A DNA stretch of 64,000 nucleotides from positions 1-64,000 of the forward strand of contig NZ_VEBF01000012.1 in assembly GCF_007676705.1 (NCBI RefSeq). The letters run 5' to 3'. Source of the stretch: Paenibacillus xylanexedens (lineage in GTDB: Bacteria; Bacillota; Bacilli; Paenibacillales; Paenibacillaceae). The translations under genes were made by a program, and so were the position numbers. Below the pieces are notes generated by a model. That model saw only the letters and a program-made list of their open reading frames with translations, was not told the DNA's origin and ran no database searches. This document shows, piece by piece, positions 49,843 through 58,753 of the stretch. Positions within the stretch are counted from its first letter, which is position 1, and each line of letters opens with the position of its first letter.

Positions 49843-51477
49843 ATGATACCGCAATATTTAGTTGATTTTGATCTATCTGCGCTACCCACAGTAGAGACGG
49901 ATGTACTGGTTATAGGCTCAGGGATTGCTGGTTTGTTTACCGCTATTAAAGCAAGTGAACAACAACGTGTATTAATGATTACGAAGAAGTCATTACTTGA
50001 AAGTAACACCCGGTATGCGCAGGGAGGCATCGCTGCGGTTATTGCTGAAGATGATTCACCTGCTTATCACTTGCAGGACACACTTGTTGCAGGAGCGGGC
50101 TTATGCCGCTCCGAGGCAGTAGAGGTATTGGTGAATGAGGGGCCGGACGGTGTGAAGGAACTGATTCGTTTAGGTACGTTGTTTGACCTGGAGAACGGCG
50201 AGTTGGCGTTGACGCAGGAAGGTGCGCATAGCCACCGCCGTATTTTGCATGCCAACGGGGATGCAACGGGATATGAGATTGTACGTGCGCTTGCAGTCGA
50301 AGTGAATGAACATCCCGGAATTGAAGTATGGGATGAGCATTTTGTGATTGACCTAATTACGGATCGAGATCGAGGGGAGTGCATCGGAGCTCTGATTCAG
50401 AAGGACGATGGATCGCAAGTTTTCGTGAAGGCACAGGCAACGGTTCTCTGCTCTGGTGGGGCAGGACAACTGTACCGATATACGACGAATCCGGATGTAG
50501 CTACTGCCGATGGTGTAGCAATGGCCTATCGAGCTGGGGCTATCGTTCGTGACATGGAATTTATTCAATTTCACCCTACCTCTCTTTGTTACCCGGGGGC
50601 ACCACGTTTCCTTGTGTCAGAAGCCGTGCGCGGTGAGGGAGCATTTTTGCGCAATGTGAAGGGTGAACGCTTCATGGATCGATATCATGCTCAGCTTGAA
50701 CTGGCACCACGCGATATCGTGGCACGGGCGATTGTTAGTGAGATGGAGTCGACCAACAGCACCTTTGTGTACCTGGATATTACGCATGAACAGCCAGAGA
50801 TGATCAAGCATCGGTTCCCTACCATATATGAGACTTGTATGCGTTATGGATTAGACATGACAACGGATTGGATTCCCGTTGCACCTGCTGCCCATTACAT
50901 GATGGGCGGAGTGAAAACGGACCTAAGTGGAGAGAGCAGCATCTCCCGGTTATTTGCTTGTGGAGAGGTATCGTCTACAGGAGTGCATGGAGCTAACCGT
51001 CTGGCAAGCAACTCTTTGTCTGAAGCAATTGTATTTGGCCGGAGAATTGTAGATCGCATTCAATCTCTTCCTCCGCTTGGTTCATTAAGAGGGAATACGT
51101 CTTCTTCTGTGAACATGAGTAGCAAGATGAGCAAAATCATGGTAGAGCAAAGACCGATATCCGAAAGACGCTTACGACTACAGAAAATGATGGTTCGTCA
51201 GGTAGGCTTGCGCCGGAATGGTGAGAATCTGGAGAAGGCCATGGACAAGCTGCACCAGGAATTGCAGTTTTTTGATCAGACACTCACCCATAAGGAAGAG
51301 TTAGAGTACGCCAACCTTCTGACCTGTGCCTGGTTAGTTACCAGCGGAGCATTGCACCGCGAGGAGAGTCGGGGGGCCCACTACCGTGAGGATTTCCCGG
51401 CACGTGATGATGTCGTCTGGCAGAAGCATAGTCTGCAGCAGCGAGAACAAGCGATTGTGGAGGAATTGATGTCATGA
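49843..51477 (+). CDS. nadB: L-aspartate oxidase
   Basis: A 544-aa FAD enzyme that oxidises L-aspartate to iminoaspartate, the NadA substrate. The FAD-binding dinucleotide fold is at the N-terminus (VLVIGSGIAGLFTA). RYAQGGIAAV, the HRRILHANGDATG catalytic region, EFIQFHPT and GEVSSTGVHGANRLASNSL follow. The frame is open to 49714, but a start there would lie deep within nadA. ATG 49843 after GGTGA gives the normal N-terminus. It overlaps nadC by four bases. Confidence 0.95.
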   Translation: MIPQYLVDFDLSALPTVETDVLVIGSGIAGLFTAIKASEQQRVLMITKKSLLESNTRYAQGGIAAVIAEDDSPAYHLQDTLVAGAGLCRSEAVEVLVNEGPDGVKELIRLGTLFDLENGELALTQEGAHSHRRILHANGDATGYEIVRALAVEVNEHPGIEVWDEHFVIDLITDRDRGECIGALIQKDDGSQVFVKAQATVLCSGGAGQLYRYTTNPDVATADGVAMAYRAGAIVRDMEFIQFHPTSLCYPGAPRFLVSEAVRGEGAFLRNVKGERFMDRYHAQLELAPRDIVARAIVSEMESTNSTFVYLDITHEQPEMIKHRFPTIYETCMRYGLDMTTDWIPVAPAAHYMMGGVKTDLSGESSISRLFACGEVSSTGVHGANRLASNSLSEAIVFGRRIVDRIQSLPPLGSLRGNTSSSVNMSSKMSKIMVEQRPISERRLRLQKMMVRQVGLRRNGENLEKAMDKLHQELQFFDQTLTHKEELEYANLLTCAWLVTSGALHREESRGAHYREDFPARDDVVWQKHSLQQREQAIVEELMS

Positions 51478-52340
51478 TACGAAATGGATATAATGATGGG
51501 CTTATCGAATCAATCAAAAACTGGCTTCGTGAAGATGTCGGTGCAGGTGACGTTACAACGAGTGTGACGATTCCAGCAGGCAATCAATCCAAGGCCATTA
51601 TACATGCCAAGGACAATGGCATTATAGCAGGCATGACCGTAGCCGAACTCGTATTTCAGGTCGTCGATCCTGATCTTGTATTTACACCGAAGGTAACAGA
51701 CGGAGACAAGGTTACCCATGGCACGATTTTGGCCGAGGTAGAGGGAAGTACACATTCACTGCTTACGGGGGAACGACTGGCACTTAACTTGCTGCAACGT
51801 ATGTCCGGAATAGCTACGCGTACGCGTGCCTACGTGGATGTGCTGGATGGTCTTGAGACCAGACTCGTGGATACACGTAAGACAACGCCGGGTCACCGAT
51901 TACTTGAGAAATACGCAGTGCGCGTGGGTGGCGGAGCGAATCATAGATTTGGACTGTACGATGCTGTTATGATTAAGGATAACCACATCAAGGGTGCAGG
52001 CGGAATCACCGAGGCGGTACAGCGTGCGCGAACCGTTATTCCACACACGATGACGATTGAAGTGGAGACTGAAAATCTGGAGCAGGTGAGAGAAGCCTTG
52101 CAAGCCGGGGCAGATATCATTATGCTGGATAACATGCATCCAGAGCGGATGCGTGAAGCAGTTGAACTTATTCGTGAACAGGCTCCTCATGTAAAGGTTG
52201 AAGCATCCGGTAACGTGTCCCTTCAGACCATTCGTGGTATTGCAGAGAGTGGTGTGGATGTAATTTCGGTTGGCAGGTTAACCTATTCCTTTGAGAGCTT
52301 GGATATTAGTCTGGATTTAAATGAAAAGAAAGAGGGGTGA
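51474..52340 (+). CDS. nadC: quinolinate phosphoribosyltransferase
   Basis: A 288-aa enzyme that joins quinolinate and PRPP to nicotinate mononucleotide. LREDVGAGDVTTSVTIP, LLTGERLALNLLQRMSGIAT, DTRKTTPGHRLLEKYAVRVG, KDNHIKGAGG and the C-terminal ASGNVSLQTIRGIAESGVD segments are standard. Its start is coupled to nadB (ATGA). It leads straight into coaX, another cofactor gene. Confidence 0.95.
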   Translation: MIRNGYNDGLIESIKNWLREDVGAGDVTTSVTIPAGNQSKAIIHAKDNGIIAGMTVAELVFQVVDPDLVFTPKVTDGDKVTHGTILAEVEGSTHSLLTGERLALNLLQRMSGIATRTRAYVDVLDGLETRLVDTRKTTPGHRLLEKYAVRVGGGANHRFGLYDAVMIKDNHIKGAGGITEAVQRARTVIPHTMTIEVETENLEQVREALQAGADIIMLDNMHPERMREAVELIREQAPHVKVEASGNVSLQTIRGIAESGVDVISVGRLTYSFESLDISLDLNEKKEG

Positions 52341-52346
52341 ACCTCT

Positions 52347-53117
52347 TTGATTCTAGTTGTAGACGTGGGGAACAGCAATATGGTGCTCGGCGTATATCAA
52401 GGCCGGGAGTTGCTGCACCACTTTCGTCTGAGTACATCACGTCAGTCAACAGTGGATGAATACGGCGTATTGATTTATAATTTATTTCATATGTCCGGCA
52501 TCAGGGCAAGCGACATCGAAGGTGTAATCATCTCATCTGTGGTTCCGCCACTGGTGAATGTAATCGAAGAGATGTGTGAGAAATATGTAGGCAAAAAACC
52601 GTTACTTGTTGGGCCTGGTATCAAAACCGGCCTGAACCTGCGATACGAAAATCCGCGTGAAGTGGGTGCAGATCGTATTGTTAATGCAGTAGCAGCCGTT
52701 GAGAAGTATGGCGGCCCTCTCGTCGTGGTCGATTTCGGTACTGCGACGACCTTTGACTGTATTGACGAGAAAGGTCATTACCTGGGGGGAGCTATTGTAC
52801 CTGGCATTCACATTGCCACCGAAGCGCTCTATGAGCGAGCATCCAAGCTGCCTCGTATTGAGCTGGAGAAACCCAAGAAGGTGATTGGCCGTAATACTAT
52901 TCATGCGATGCAAGCCGGCATTATATTTGGCTATGCAGGGCAGGTAGATGGTATTGTAGAGCGTATTCGCGAAGAAATGGGAGCCAGACCCAGAGTTATT
53001 GCAACGGGTGGTCTCGCTACACTGATTGCAGAAGAAACCCGTAGTATAGAGGAAGTTGATCCGCTGCTTACGCTTGAAGGGCTGCGTATTATATATGAGC
53101 GGAACCGGGAAAGGTGA
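52347..53117 (+). CDS. coaX: type III pantothenate kinase
   Basis: A 256-aa ASKHA-fold kinase for the first step of coenzyme A synthesis. The N-terminal ILVVDVGNSNMVLGVY, the conserved GADRIVNAVAAVEKYGGPLV and VVDFGTATTFDCI are diagnostic of CoaX. TTG start six bases after the nadC stop, with GAGGGG before it. A terminator ends the nadABC-coaX group. Confidence 0.95.
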   Translation: MILVVDVGNSNMVLGVYQGRELLHHFRLSTSRQSTVDEYGVLIYNLFHMSGIRASDIEGVIISSVVPPLVNVIEEMCEKYVGKKPLLVGPGIKTGLNLRYENPREVGADRIVNAVAAVEKYGGPLVVVDFGTATTFDCIDEKGHYLGGAIVPGIHIATEALYERASKLPRIELEKPKKVIGRNTIHAMQAGIIFGYAGQVDGIVERIREEMGARPRVIATGGLATLIAEETRSIEEVDPLLTLEGLRIIYERNRER

Positions 53118-53125
53118 GCTTAGAG

Positions 53126-53174
53126 ACGGCATACAGCGGGCTGAGATTACAGCTTAAGTGTTGTGCCGTTTTTT
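53126..53174 (+). terminator. coaX terminator
   Basis: ACGGCA (53126-53131) pairs with TGCCGT (53164-53169) around a large, partly paired loop, followed by six T. Confidence 0.7.
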
Positions 53175-53220
53175 CTGTGTTACGACTATTATGACGATAC
53201 GCCAAAGGAGGCTGAATGAC

Positions 53221-54111
53221 TTGGAAAACAACAACAAGCATGATCGGTTAATTCGTGGTACAGCAATGAATGGAAAGGTAAGAGCCTTTGCTATCCAGAC
53301 TACGGAACTGGTTGAGGAACTACGCAGAAGACACGACACGTTTCCCACGGCTACAGCTGCCATGGGGCGTACGGTTACAACAGCAGCCATTATGGGTGCA
53401 ATGCTCAAAGGCGAAGAGAAGTTAACGGTACAAGTCAACGGTGATGGGCCCATTGGACAGATTGTAGCTGATGCCAATGCCAAAGGCGAAGTACGTGGAT
53501 ATGTTTCTAATCCGCATGTACATTTGCCAAGCAATAGTGTGGGAAAACTGGACGTTGCAGGCGCGGTTGGAACGGAAGGCTTCATTAACATAACCAAGGA
53601 TTTGGGGCTGAAAGAGCCATACCGCGGCAGTGTGCCCATTATTTCAGGAGAACTGGGCGAAGACTTCACGTACTACTTTGCTCAATCGGAGCAGACACCT
53701 TCTGCTGTAGGGGTAGGTGTACTCGTCGATACGGATAATTCCGTTATTGTCGCAGGTGGATTCATTATGCAGCTGTTGCCGGGATTGACAGATCAAGAGA
53801 TCACAGCAATCGAAAACGCCATTGGGACGTTGCCACCAGTGACGACGTTACTGGAGCAGGGACTTGAATTGGAAGAGTTACTTCGCCGATTGTTGCCAGA
53901 TGTACAAGTGATGGAAGGATTGGATATTCATTTTAGCTGTGAATGTTCACGTGAGCGGGTAGAGAAGACGCTGATCAGCTTGGGCCAATCCGAAATGGAA
54001 CAGCTAATTGAAGAAGAGGGTCGGGCTGAAGTGGTCTGCCAATTCTGTAATGAAGCTTATGAATTTAACAAAGAACAACTTGAGACCATCCTAGAGCAAG
54101 CCAAGAACTGA
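53221..54111 (+). CDS. hslO: redox-activated chaperone Hsp33
   Basis: A 296-aa cytosolic holdase turned on by oxidation. The chaperone body begins HDRLIRGTAMNGKVRAFAIQ. The zinc switch is CxC (FSCECS, about residues 240-242) and CxxC (VCQFC, about 273-276). The frame is open to 53158, but TTG 53221, nine bases after AAAGGAGG, gives the usual N-terminus. It is followed closely by a PpiC-type foldase gene, as in B. subtilis (yacC-yacD). Confidence 0.95.
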   Translation: MENNNKHDRLIRGTAMNGKVRAFAIQTTELVEELRRRHDTFPTATAAMGRTVTTAAIMGAMLKGEEKLTVQVNGDGPIGQIVADANAKGEVRGYVSNPHVHLPSNSVGKLDVAGAVGTEGFINITKDLGLKEPYRGSVPIISGELGEDFTYYFAQSEQTPSAVGVGVLVDTDNSVIVAGGFIMQLLPGLTDQEITAIENAIGTLPPVTTLLEQGLELEELLRRLLPDVQVMEGLDIHFSCECSRERVEKTLISLGQSEMEQLIEEEGRAEVVCQFCNEAYEFNKEQLETILEQAKN

Positions 54112-54134
54112 TCTATGCGGGGACGGGATGCGGA

Positions 54135-55085
54135 ATGACGAGACAGGAAAAAGGGTTGTGGACGGCCGTAATTGTCTTGACACTGGGCATGCTGGTCATG
54201 GGTACAGTGATGGCCATGCATGGTCTCAGACAGGGTAAAGATGAGACAGATGCATCCCATGATGCCAATACGGAAGAAGGAAGCACCGTAGCGACAATCA
54301 ACGGGGAAGTCATCACGAACAAGCAGTGGACCGACGCGCTGAAAAAACGTTACGGCAGTGAGTTGTTACTCCAAATGCTGAATCGTAAAGCTGTGTATGC
54401 CGAGGCAATTGAACGCAAGCTGATCGTCACTCCCCAAGAGATCGCAAGGGAACTGGCTGCCGCGATGGAGGGGTACGATTCAGAAAAATCGTATTTTGAC
54501 GAAATGAAGTCCCAATTAGGCCTGTCAAAACAGGAGCTTGAGTTGGAAGCCGGATATAGGCTGCTGCTTGAGAAAATCGCCACGATCGGCATACAGATCA
54601 AAGATGCAGATATTGAGCATTACTGGACCGAACACCGTGAGGATTACGTTTCTCCTGAGAAATATGATTTGTCCATCATCGTAGTAGAGGAAGAAGAGGA
54701 AGCGGATTCCTTACTGGATGCGTTGGAAAATGGTGAAGACTTTGAAGAAGCTGCTCGCAGGCTATCGACAGACAGCTTCTCTCGTGAAGCTGGTGGGAGG
54801 CTGGGATGGATTGAGCGGAATGATCCATTCCAGCCTGAAGAAATTCTTCAACTCGCTGCGGAACTGGATGTTGACGATATTGCCGGTCCTGTTCGAGTAG
54901 AGGAAGGCTATGCGATTATCAGACTCAATGATATAGAAGAACGCCAAGTGCAGTCGGCTGAAGAAGTTCGTGAGGAAATTCGAATGCAGCTGGCTCTGAG
55001 TCAGGCTGATCCGTTACCGCAGGTAGAGCAAATGCTGCGTAACAAGTATGAAGCCGTGATCCTGTCCGAGATTCCTGCCTCCTGA
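54135..55085 (+). CDS. membrane-anchored peptidyl-prolyl isomerase (YacD-like)
   Basis: A 316-aa extracytoplasmic foldase related to PrsA. A single N-terminal membrane segment (about residues 9-28, TAVIVLTLGMLVMGTVMAMH) has no lipobox, unlike the PrsA-like lipoprotein at 30848. A SurA_N-type helical region (about 50-160) precedes the parvulin domain (about 175-275, with LSTDSFSREAGGRLGWIERN). It is the second PpiC-type foldase in the window. It lies 23 bases after hslO, probably in the same transcript. Confidence 0.9.
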   Translation: MTRQEKGLWTAVIVLTLGMLVMGTVMAMHGLRQGKDETDASHDANTEEGSTVATINGEVITNKQWTDALKKRYGSELLLQMLNRKAVYAEAIERKLIVTPQEIARELAAAMEGYDSEKSYFDEMKSQLGLSKQELELEAGYRLLLEKIATIGIQIKDADIEHYWTEHREDYVSPEKYDLSIIVVEEEEEADSLLDALENGEDFEEAARRLSTDSFSREAGGRLGWIERNDPFQPEEILQLAAELDVDDIAGPVRVEEGYAIIRLNDIEERQVQSAEEVREEIRMQLALSQADPLPQVEQMLRNKYEAVILSEIPAS

Positions 55086-55131
55086 ATTCCATTCGCAAGG
55101 ATTGTCTCGTACTGCTGCATCTTGATAAAAG

Positions 55132-55175
55132 TACTCTGTCTGCGGTCCTAGGGCCTAAGGCAGAGTATTTTTTTT
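55132..55175 (+). terminator. terminator after the YacD-like gene
   Basis: TACTCTGTC (55132-55140) pairs with GGCAGAGTA (55159-55167), one G-U pair, followed by eight T. Confidence 0.88.
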
Positions 55176-55186
55176 GAGTACTCATA

Positions 55187-55215
55187 TTGACAATAAGGGT
55201 TAACGTTGATAAGAT
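55187..55215 (+). promoter_or_regulatory. candidate cysK promoter
   Basis: TTGACA (55187-55192) and TAAGAT (55210-55215) are 17 bp apart. This predicts an untranslated leader of about 210 bases before cysK, in which I see only a short ATAGC/GCTAT hairpin and no riboswitch signature. Confidence 0.55.
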
Positions 55216-55433
55216 GAAAACAATCAAATACCCACTCGTTTACTCGGATATAAAAGATTTAATTATGAACAAAGAAACTTTCGGAAACCTCCGCCCTGTC
55301 TAGAAAACTTAGCAGTAAGGGATAGGATCAACAGGATTTCCGCAGTTCTTCTATAGCATCCAGAGGCTATCGGCCGCACAGTATAAAGTAACAGGACTTA
55401 AGTATTACTCATCCCACTAAGGAGGGCATTCAT

Positions 55434-56372
55434 ATGGCTAAAGTAGTTAATAACGTAACAGAACTCATCGGAGGTACTCCGCTTGTTCGTCTGAATCGTA
55501 TTGTACCTGAAGGCAGTGCTGAAATACTCGTGAAGCTGGAGTACCAGAATCCAGGTTCAAGCGTGAAAGACCGTATCGCAATTAGCATCGTGGAAGAAGC
55601 GGAAAAAGAAGGCAAGCTGAAACCAGGTGATACCATCATCGAAGCAACAAGTGGTAACACGGGAATTGGACTCGCGATGGTGGCTGCAGCCAAAGGCTAC
55701 AAGTCTGTTATTGTAATGCCTGAGACGATGAGCTTGGAGCGTCGCAACTTGCTTCGTGCGTATGGTGCTGAGCTTGTGCTTACACCGGGAGCCGAAGGTA
55801 TGAATGGTGCTGTTAAGAAAGCCGAAGAATTGCTGAAGGAAAACCCATCCTATTTCATGGCAGAGCAATTTAAAAATAAAGCCAACGTGAAGATCCACCG
55901 TGAAACGACTGGCCCTGAGATTGTTGACGCGATTCAATCCGTGGGCGGTACGTTGGATGCTTTCGTTGCAGGAATTGGTACAGGCGGAACAATCACAGGT
56001 ACAGGCGAAGTGCTGAAAGAAGCTTTCCCTGGCGTTAAAATTGTTGCAGTTGAGCCAGCAGCTTCGCCAATTCTGGCGGGTGGCAAACCGGGCCCTCATA
56101 AGATTCAGGGGATTGGTGCCAACTTCATCCCTGAGATTCTGGATCAGGAAATCTATGATGAGATCATTCACATTGAGAATGATGATGCATTCGAGACAGC
56201 TCGTCAGGTAGCGAAGGAAGAGGGCATCCTGTCCGGGATCTCTTCCGGTGCAGCGATCCGCGCAGGTCTTCAGGTTGCCAAACAGCTGGGTGCAGGCAAA
56301 CGTGTTGTCGTAATCGTGCCAAGTAACGGTGAACGTTACCTCAGCACACCGCTCTACAACTTCGAAGCCTAA
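55434..56372 (+). CDS. cysK: cysteine synthase A
   Basis: A 312-aa PLP enzyme making cysteine from O-acetylserine and sulphide. The cofactor lysine is in NPGSSVKDRIA (about residues 37-47). EATSGNTGIGLAM and the phosphate-binding GIGTGGTITG loop are intact. The strong ribosome site AAGGAGGG lies before ATG. It is followed by its own terminator. In Firmicutes this gene is commonly under CymR; no site is assigned here. Confidence 0.95.
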   Translation: MAKVVNNVTELIGGTPLVRLNRIVPEGSAEILVKLEYQNPGSSVKDRIAISIVEEAEKEGKLKPGDTIIEATSGNTGIGLAMVAAAKGYKSVIVMPETMSLERRNLLRAYGAELVLTPGAEGMNGAVKKAEELLKENPSYFMAEQFKNKANVKIHRETTGPEIVDAIQSVGGTLDAFVAGIGTGGTITGTGEVLKEAFPGVKIVAVEPAASPILAGGKPGPHKIQGIGANFIPEILDQEIYDEIIHIENDDAFETARQVAKEEGILSGISSGAAIRAGLQVAKQLGAGKRVVVIVPSNGERYLSTPLYNFEA

Positions 56373-56391
56373 GCCTACAAATGTCAAAGTT

Positions 56392-56429
56392 AATCCTCCC
56401 TGCCCGCATGACGGGTACGGAGGATTTTT
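56392..56429 (+). terminator. cysK terminator
   Basis: AATCCTCC-x3-CCCG pairs with CGGG-x3-GGAGGATT, followed by TTT. It lies upstream of the chosen pabB start. Confidence 0.92.
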
Positions 56430-56512
56430 GGCGTAATGCTTTTAAAAGGGGCGGCGCTTTAGTATACTATCAGACAATAGAACTAGCGACAGATGGAGGG
56501 CGGCACACCGCA

Positions 56513-58126
56513 ATGACACACCTGATGACAACATACGCCGACTGGCTGGAGTGGGCTGGACAAGGCTGGACCATGATGCCCTATATCACGAAGTCGGATG
56601 AGGGGCCGTATCATGGCGGTTTACCGTTATCGTGGGAGGCAGCCTGGCAGCAGGCGTCACCATACGCAATTGTGCTGGAGAATGGCAAAGGCGGGAGATA
56701 TACATTTCTGGGGCTGGACCCGGTATCCGTTATTTCTGGTAAAGGTCAAGAAGCGGTTATTCATGATGTGACGCAGGGAACCACCTCGACAGACAGTGGC
56801 AAGCCGCTTGATGTATTGAAGAGATGGACAGCCCCTTACAGCGCACCCAAGGTTACTGGAGCTCCAGACTTTGGGGGTGGATATGCAGGTTATCTCAGCT
56901 ACGATATAGCGAGATCGTTGGAGAAGCTTCCAGCTTTGGCTGAAGATAATCCGTCTCTGCCGGATTATTGGTGGATGCGTTTTGAAGAAATATGGGCGTA
57001 CGACCATGAGCAGCAGGCGCTTTTCTGCATGGTTCATCTGGCTATACAGCCTAATCAGAACGAAACCGATATCCGTAGCCTATATGCAGCGGCAGAAGCA
57101 CGAGCGACAGCGATGCAGCAACGTTGGCTTCATATTATGGGATTCGCACAGGCCGAGGAACAGCAGCAGGCACTGGAACGTCGCAACAAGCGGGTCAATC
57201 GCATCCCGCAGCCTGAAGATGCGGAAAGAGAATCCGAAGGATGGGAGACCTCTTTTCCCCAGAATGACTTTGAACAAGCTGTACGCACGGTACAGGAATA
57301 TATCAGGCAGGGTGATGTGTTCCAGGTGAACTTGTCCTTGAGACAGGAAAAACGGCTTCATTCGAGCGCTGAGCATATTTATGAATGGCTGCGTCTCGTG
57401 AATCCATCACCATATATGGGTATGCTGCGCAGTCCTGATTTTCAACTGGTAAGCGGATCTCCTGAACTTCTGGTGAAGGTGGAGAATGGCAAAGTCAGCG
57501 CACGTCCCATCGCAGGGACCCGAAGAAGGGGTCGTGACGAAGCAGAGGATAAGGCTATGGCGGAGGAACTGCTGGGCAGTGAGAAGGAACGGGCGGAGCA
57601 TATTATGCTGGTCGATCTGGAACGTAACGATATCGGGCGGATTGCAGCCTACGGTTCGGTTCATGTGCCTGAATTGATGACCATCGAGAAGTATTCCCAT
57701 GTCATGCATCTCGTTTCCCAAGTGGAAGGCAGGCTCGCCAAAGGGTTATCGGCATTTGATGTGATTGCTGCGACATTCCCGGGTGGAACGATTACAGGAG
57801 CGCCCAAAGTCCGTACCATGGAGATTATCGAGGAGCTTGAGCCTATTCGGCGTGGACCTTATACGGGTTCCATCGGTTGGATGGATTACAGTGGGAATAT
57901 GGAATTGAACATTGTCATTCGTACGCTTGCCATCAAGGATGGTATTGGCTATGTACAGGCTGGTGCAGGGATTGTCATTGATTCCGATCCATATCGGGAA
58001 TACAAGGAATGCCGCAACAAGGCAAGAGCGATGATGAGAGCTGTGAACTACAGCGAGGAAGCGGAAGCGAACAGAGCTGTCGAACAAGACCAAGCGGAAC
58101 GAACGGAAGCTGTTAAAATAAATTAA
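56513..58126 (+). CDS. pabB: aminodeoxychorismate synthase component I
   Basis: A 537-aa chorismate-binding enzyme that with PabA makes 4-amino-4-deoxychorismate for folate. The C-terminal catalytic domain has VNLSLRQEKR, PIAGTRRRGRDEAED, HIMLVDLERNDIGR, SHVMHLVSQVEG and GGTITGAPKVR. It could be read as TrpE by motif alone; the pabA-pabC-folP neighbours decide. An internal Gln/Glu/Arg-rich linker (about residues 185-235) makes it longer than B. subtilis PabB. The frame is open from 56381, but the cysK terminator lies inside that extension. ATG 56513 after GGAGGG is used; ATG 56525 is an alternative. Confidence 0.9.
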   Translation: MTHLMTTYADWLEWAGQGWTMMPYITKSDEGPYHGGLPLSWEAAWQQASPYAIVLENGKGGRYTFLGLDPVSVISGKGQEAVIHDVTQGTTSTDSGKPLDVLKRWTAPYSAPKVTGAPDFGGGYAGYLSYDIARSLEKLPALAEDNPSLPDYWWMRFEEIWAYDHEQQALFCMVHLAIQPNQNETDIRSLYAAAEARATAMQQRWLHIMGFAQAEEQQQALERRNKRVNRIPQPEDAERESEGWETSFPQNDFEQAVRTVQEYIRQGDVFQVNLSLRQEKRLHSSAEHIYEWLRLVNPSPYMGMLRSPDFQLVSGSPELLVKVENGKVSARPIAGTRRRGRDEAEDKAMAEELLGSEKERAEHIMLVDLERNDIGRIAAYGSVHVPELMTIEKYSHVMHLVSQVEGRLAKGLSAFDVIAATFPGGTITGAPKVRTMEIIEELEPIRRGPYTGSIGWMDYSGNMELNIVIRTLAIKDGIGYVQAGAGIVIDSDPYREYKECRNKARAMMRAVNYSEEAEANRAVEQDQAERTEAVKIN

Positions 58127-58136
58127 AATGAAGCAA

Positions 58137-58155
58137 CCGTCACTTGCGTTGACGG
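58137..58155 (+). repeat. hairpin before the pabA ribosome site
   Basis: CCGTCA (58137-58142) and TGACGG (58150-58155) pair directly upstream of the GAGGAGGAG ribosome site of pabA. It may tune pabA translation. I see no long row of GAG/TAG triplets that would suggest TRAP control. Confidence 0.35.
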
Positions 58156-58176
58156 AAGATGAGGAGGAGCAGGCAT

Positions 58177-58752
58177 ATGATACTGGTTATCGATAATTAC
58201 GATTCCTTCACGTACAACCTGGTTCAATATCTGGGTGAACTGGGTGAGACGGTGGAAGTTCGCCGCAACGATGAGATTGATCTGGCAGGCATAGAGGCAC
58301 TGGCACCTGATCATATTCTGATCTCTCCGGGCCCGTGTACACCGAATGAAGCGGGTATTAGTTTGGCAGTCATTGATCACTTCAAAGAAAGCATCCCGAT
58401 CTTTGGTGTTTGTCTGGGTCATCAGTCCATTGGACAAGCGTTTGGCGGCAATGTCATTCGTGCGGAGCGCATGATGCACGGCAAAACATCCGAGATGCAC
58501 CACAATGGAACATCGGTATTTGCCGGATTGCCATCTCCCTTCACAGCTACCCGTTATCACTCCCTGATTGTGGAGCGCAGCAGCTTGCCTGACTGCCTGG
58601 AGATTACAGCGGAGACAGCTGAAGGTGAGATTATGGGTCTGCGTCACAAAGAATATGCGATTGAAGGTGTTCAATTCCACCCGGAATCCATTATTACAGA
58701 CCACGGACATCAGATGCTTCGCAACTTCTTGTCCCAACAAGTGAAGGTATAA
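58177..58752 (+). CDS. pabA: aminodeoxychorismate synthase glutaminase (PabA/TrpG)
   Basis: A 191-aa class I glutamine amidotransferase delivering ammonia to PabB (and possibly to TrpE). The N-terminal ILVIDNYDSFTYNLVQYLGE, the nucleophile in FGVCLGHQ (Cys about residue 79) and the VQFHPESI catalytic His/Glu are all present. ATG 58159 is in frame, but ATG 58177 follows GAGGAGGAGC and fits the family. Confidence 0.94.
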   Translation: MILVIDNYDSFTYNLVQYLGELGETVEVRRNDEIDLAGIEALAPDHILISPGPCTPNEAGISLAVIDHFKESIPIFGVCLGHQSIGQAFGGNVIRAERMMHGKTSEMHHNGTSVFAGLPSPFTATRYHSLIVERSSLPDCLEITAETAEGEIMGLRHKEYAIEGVQFHPESIITDHGHQMLRNFLSQQVKV

Positions 58753-58753
58753 C

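Noticed and set aside
55216..55433. T-box or SAM riboswitch before cysK
   Set aside because: No GGGTGG-ACCGCG T-box core and no SAM-aptamer blocks are present.
56381..56512. N-terminal extension of pabB
   Set aside because: The cysK terminator hairpin lies inside it, and no ribosome site precedes 56381.
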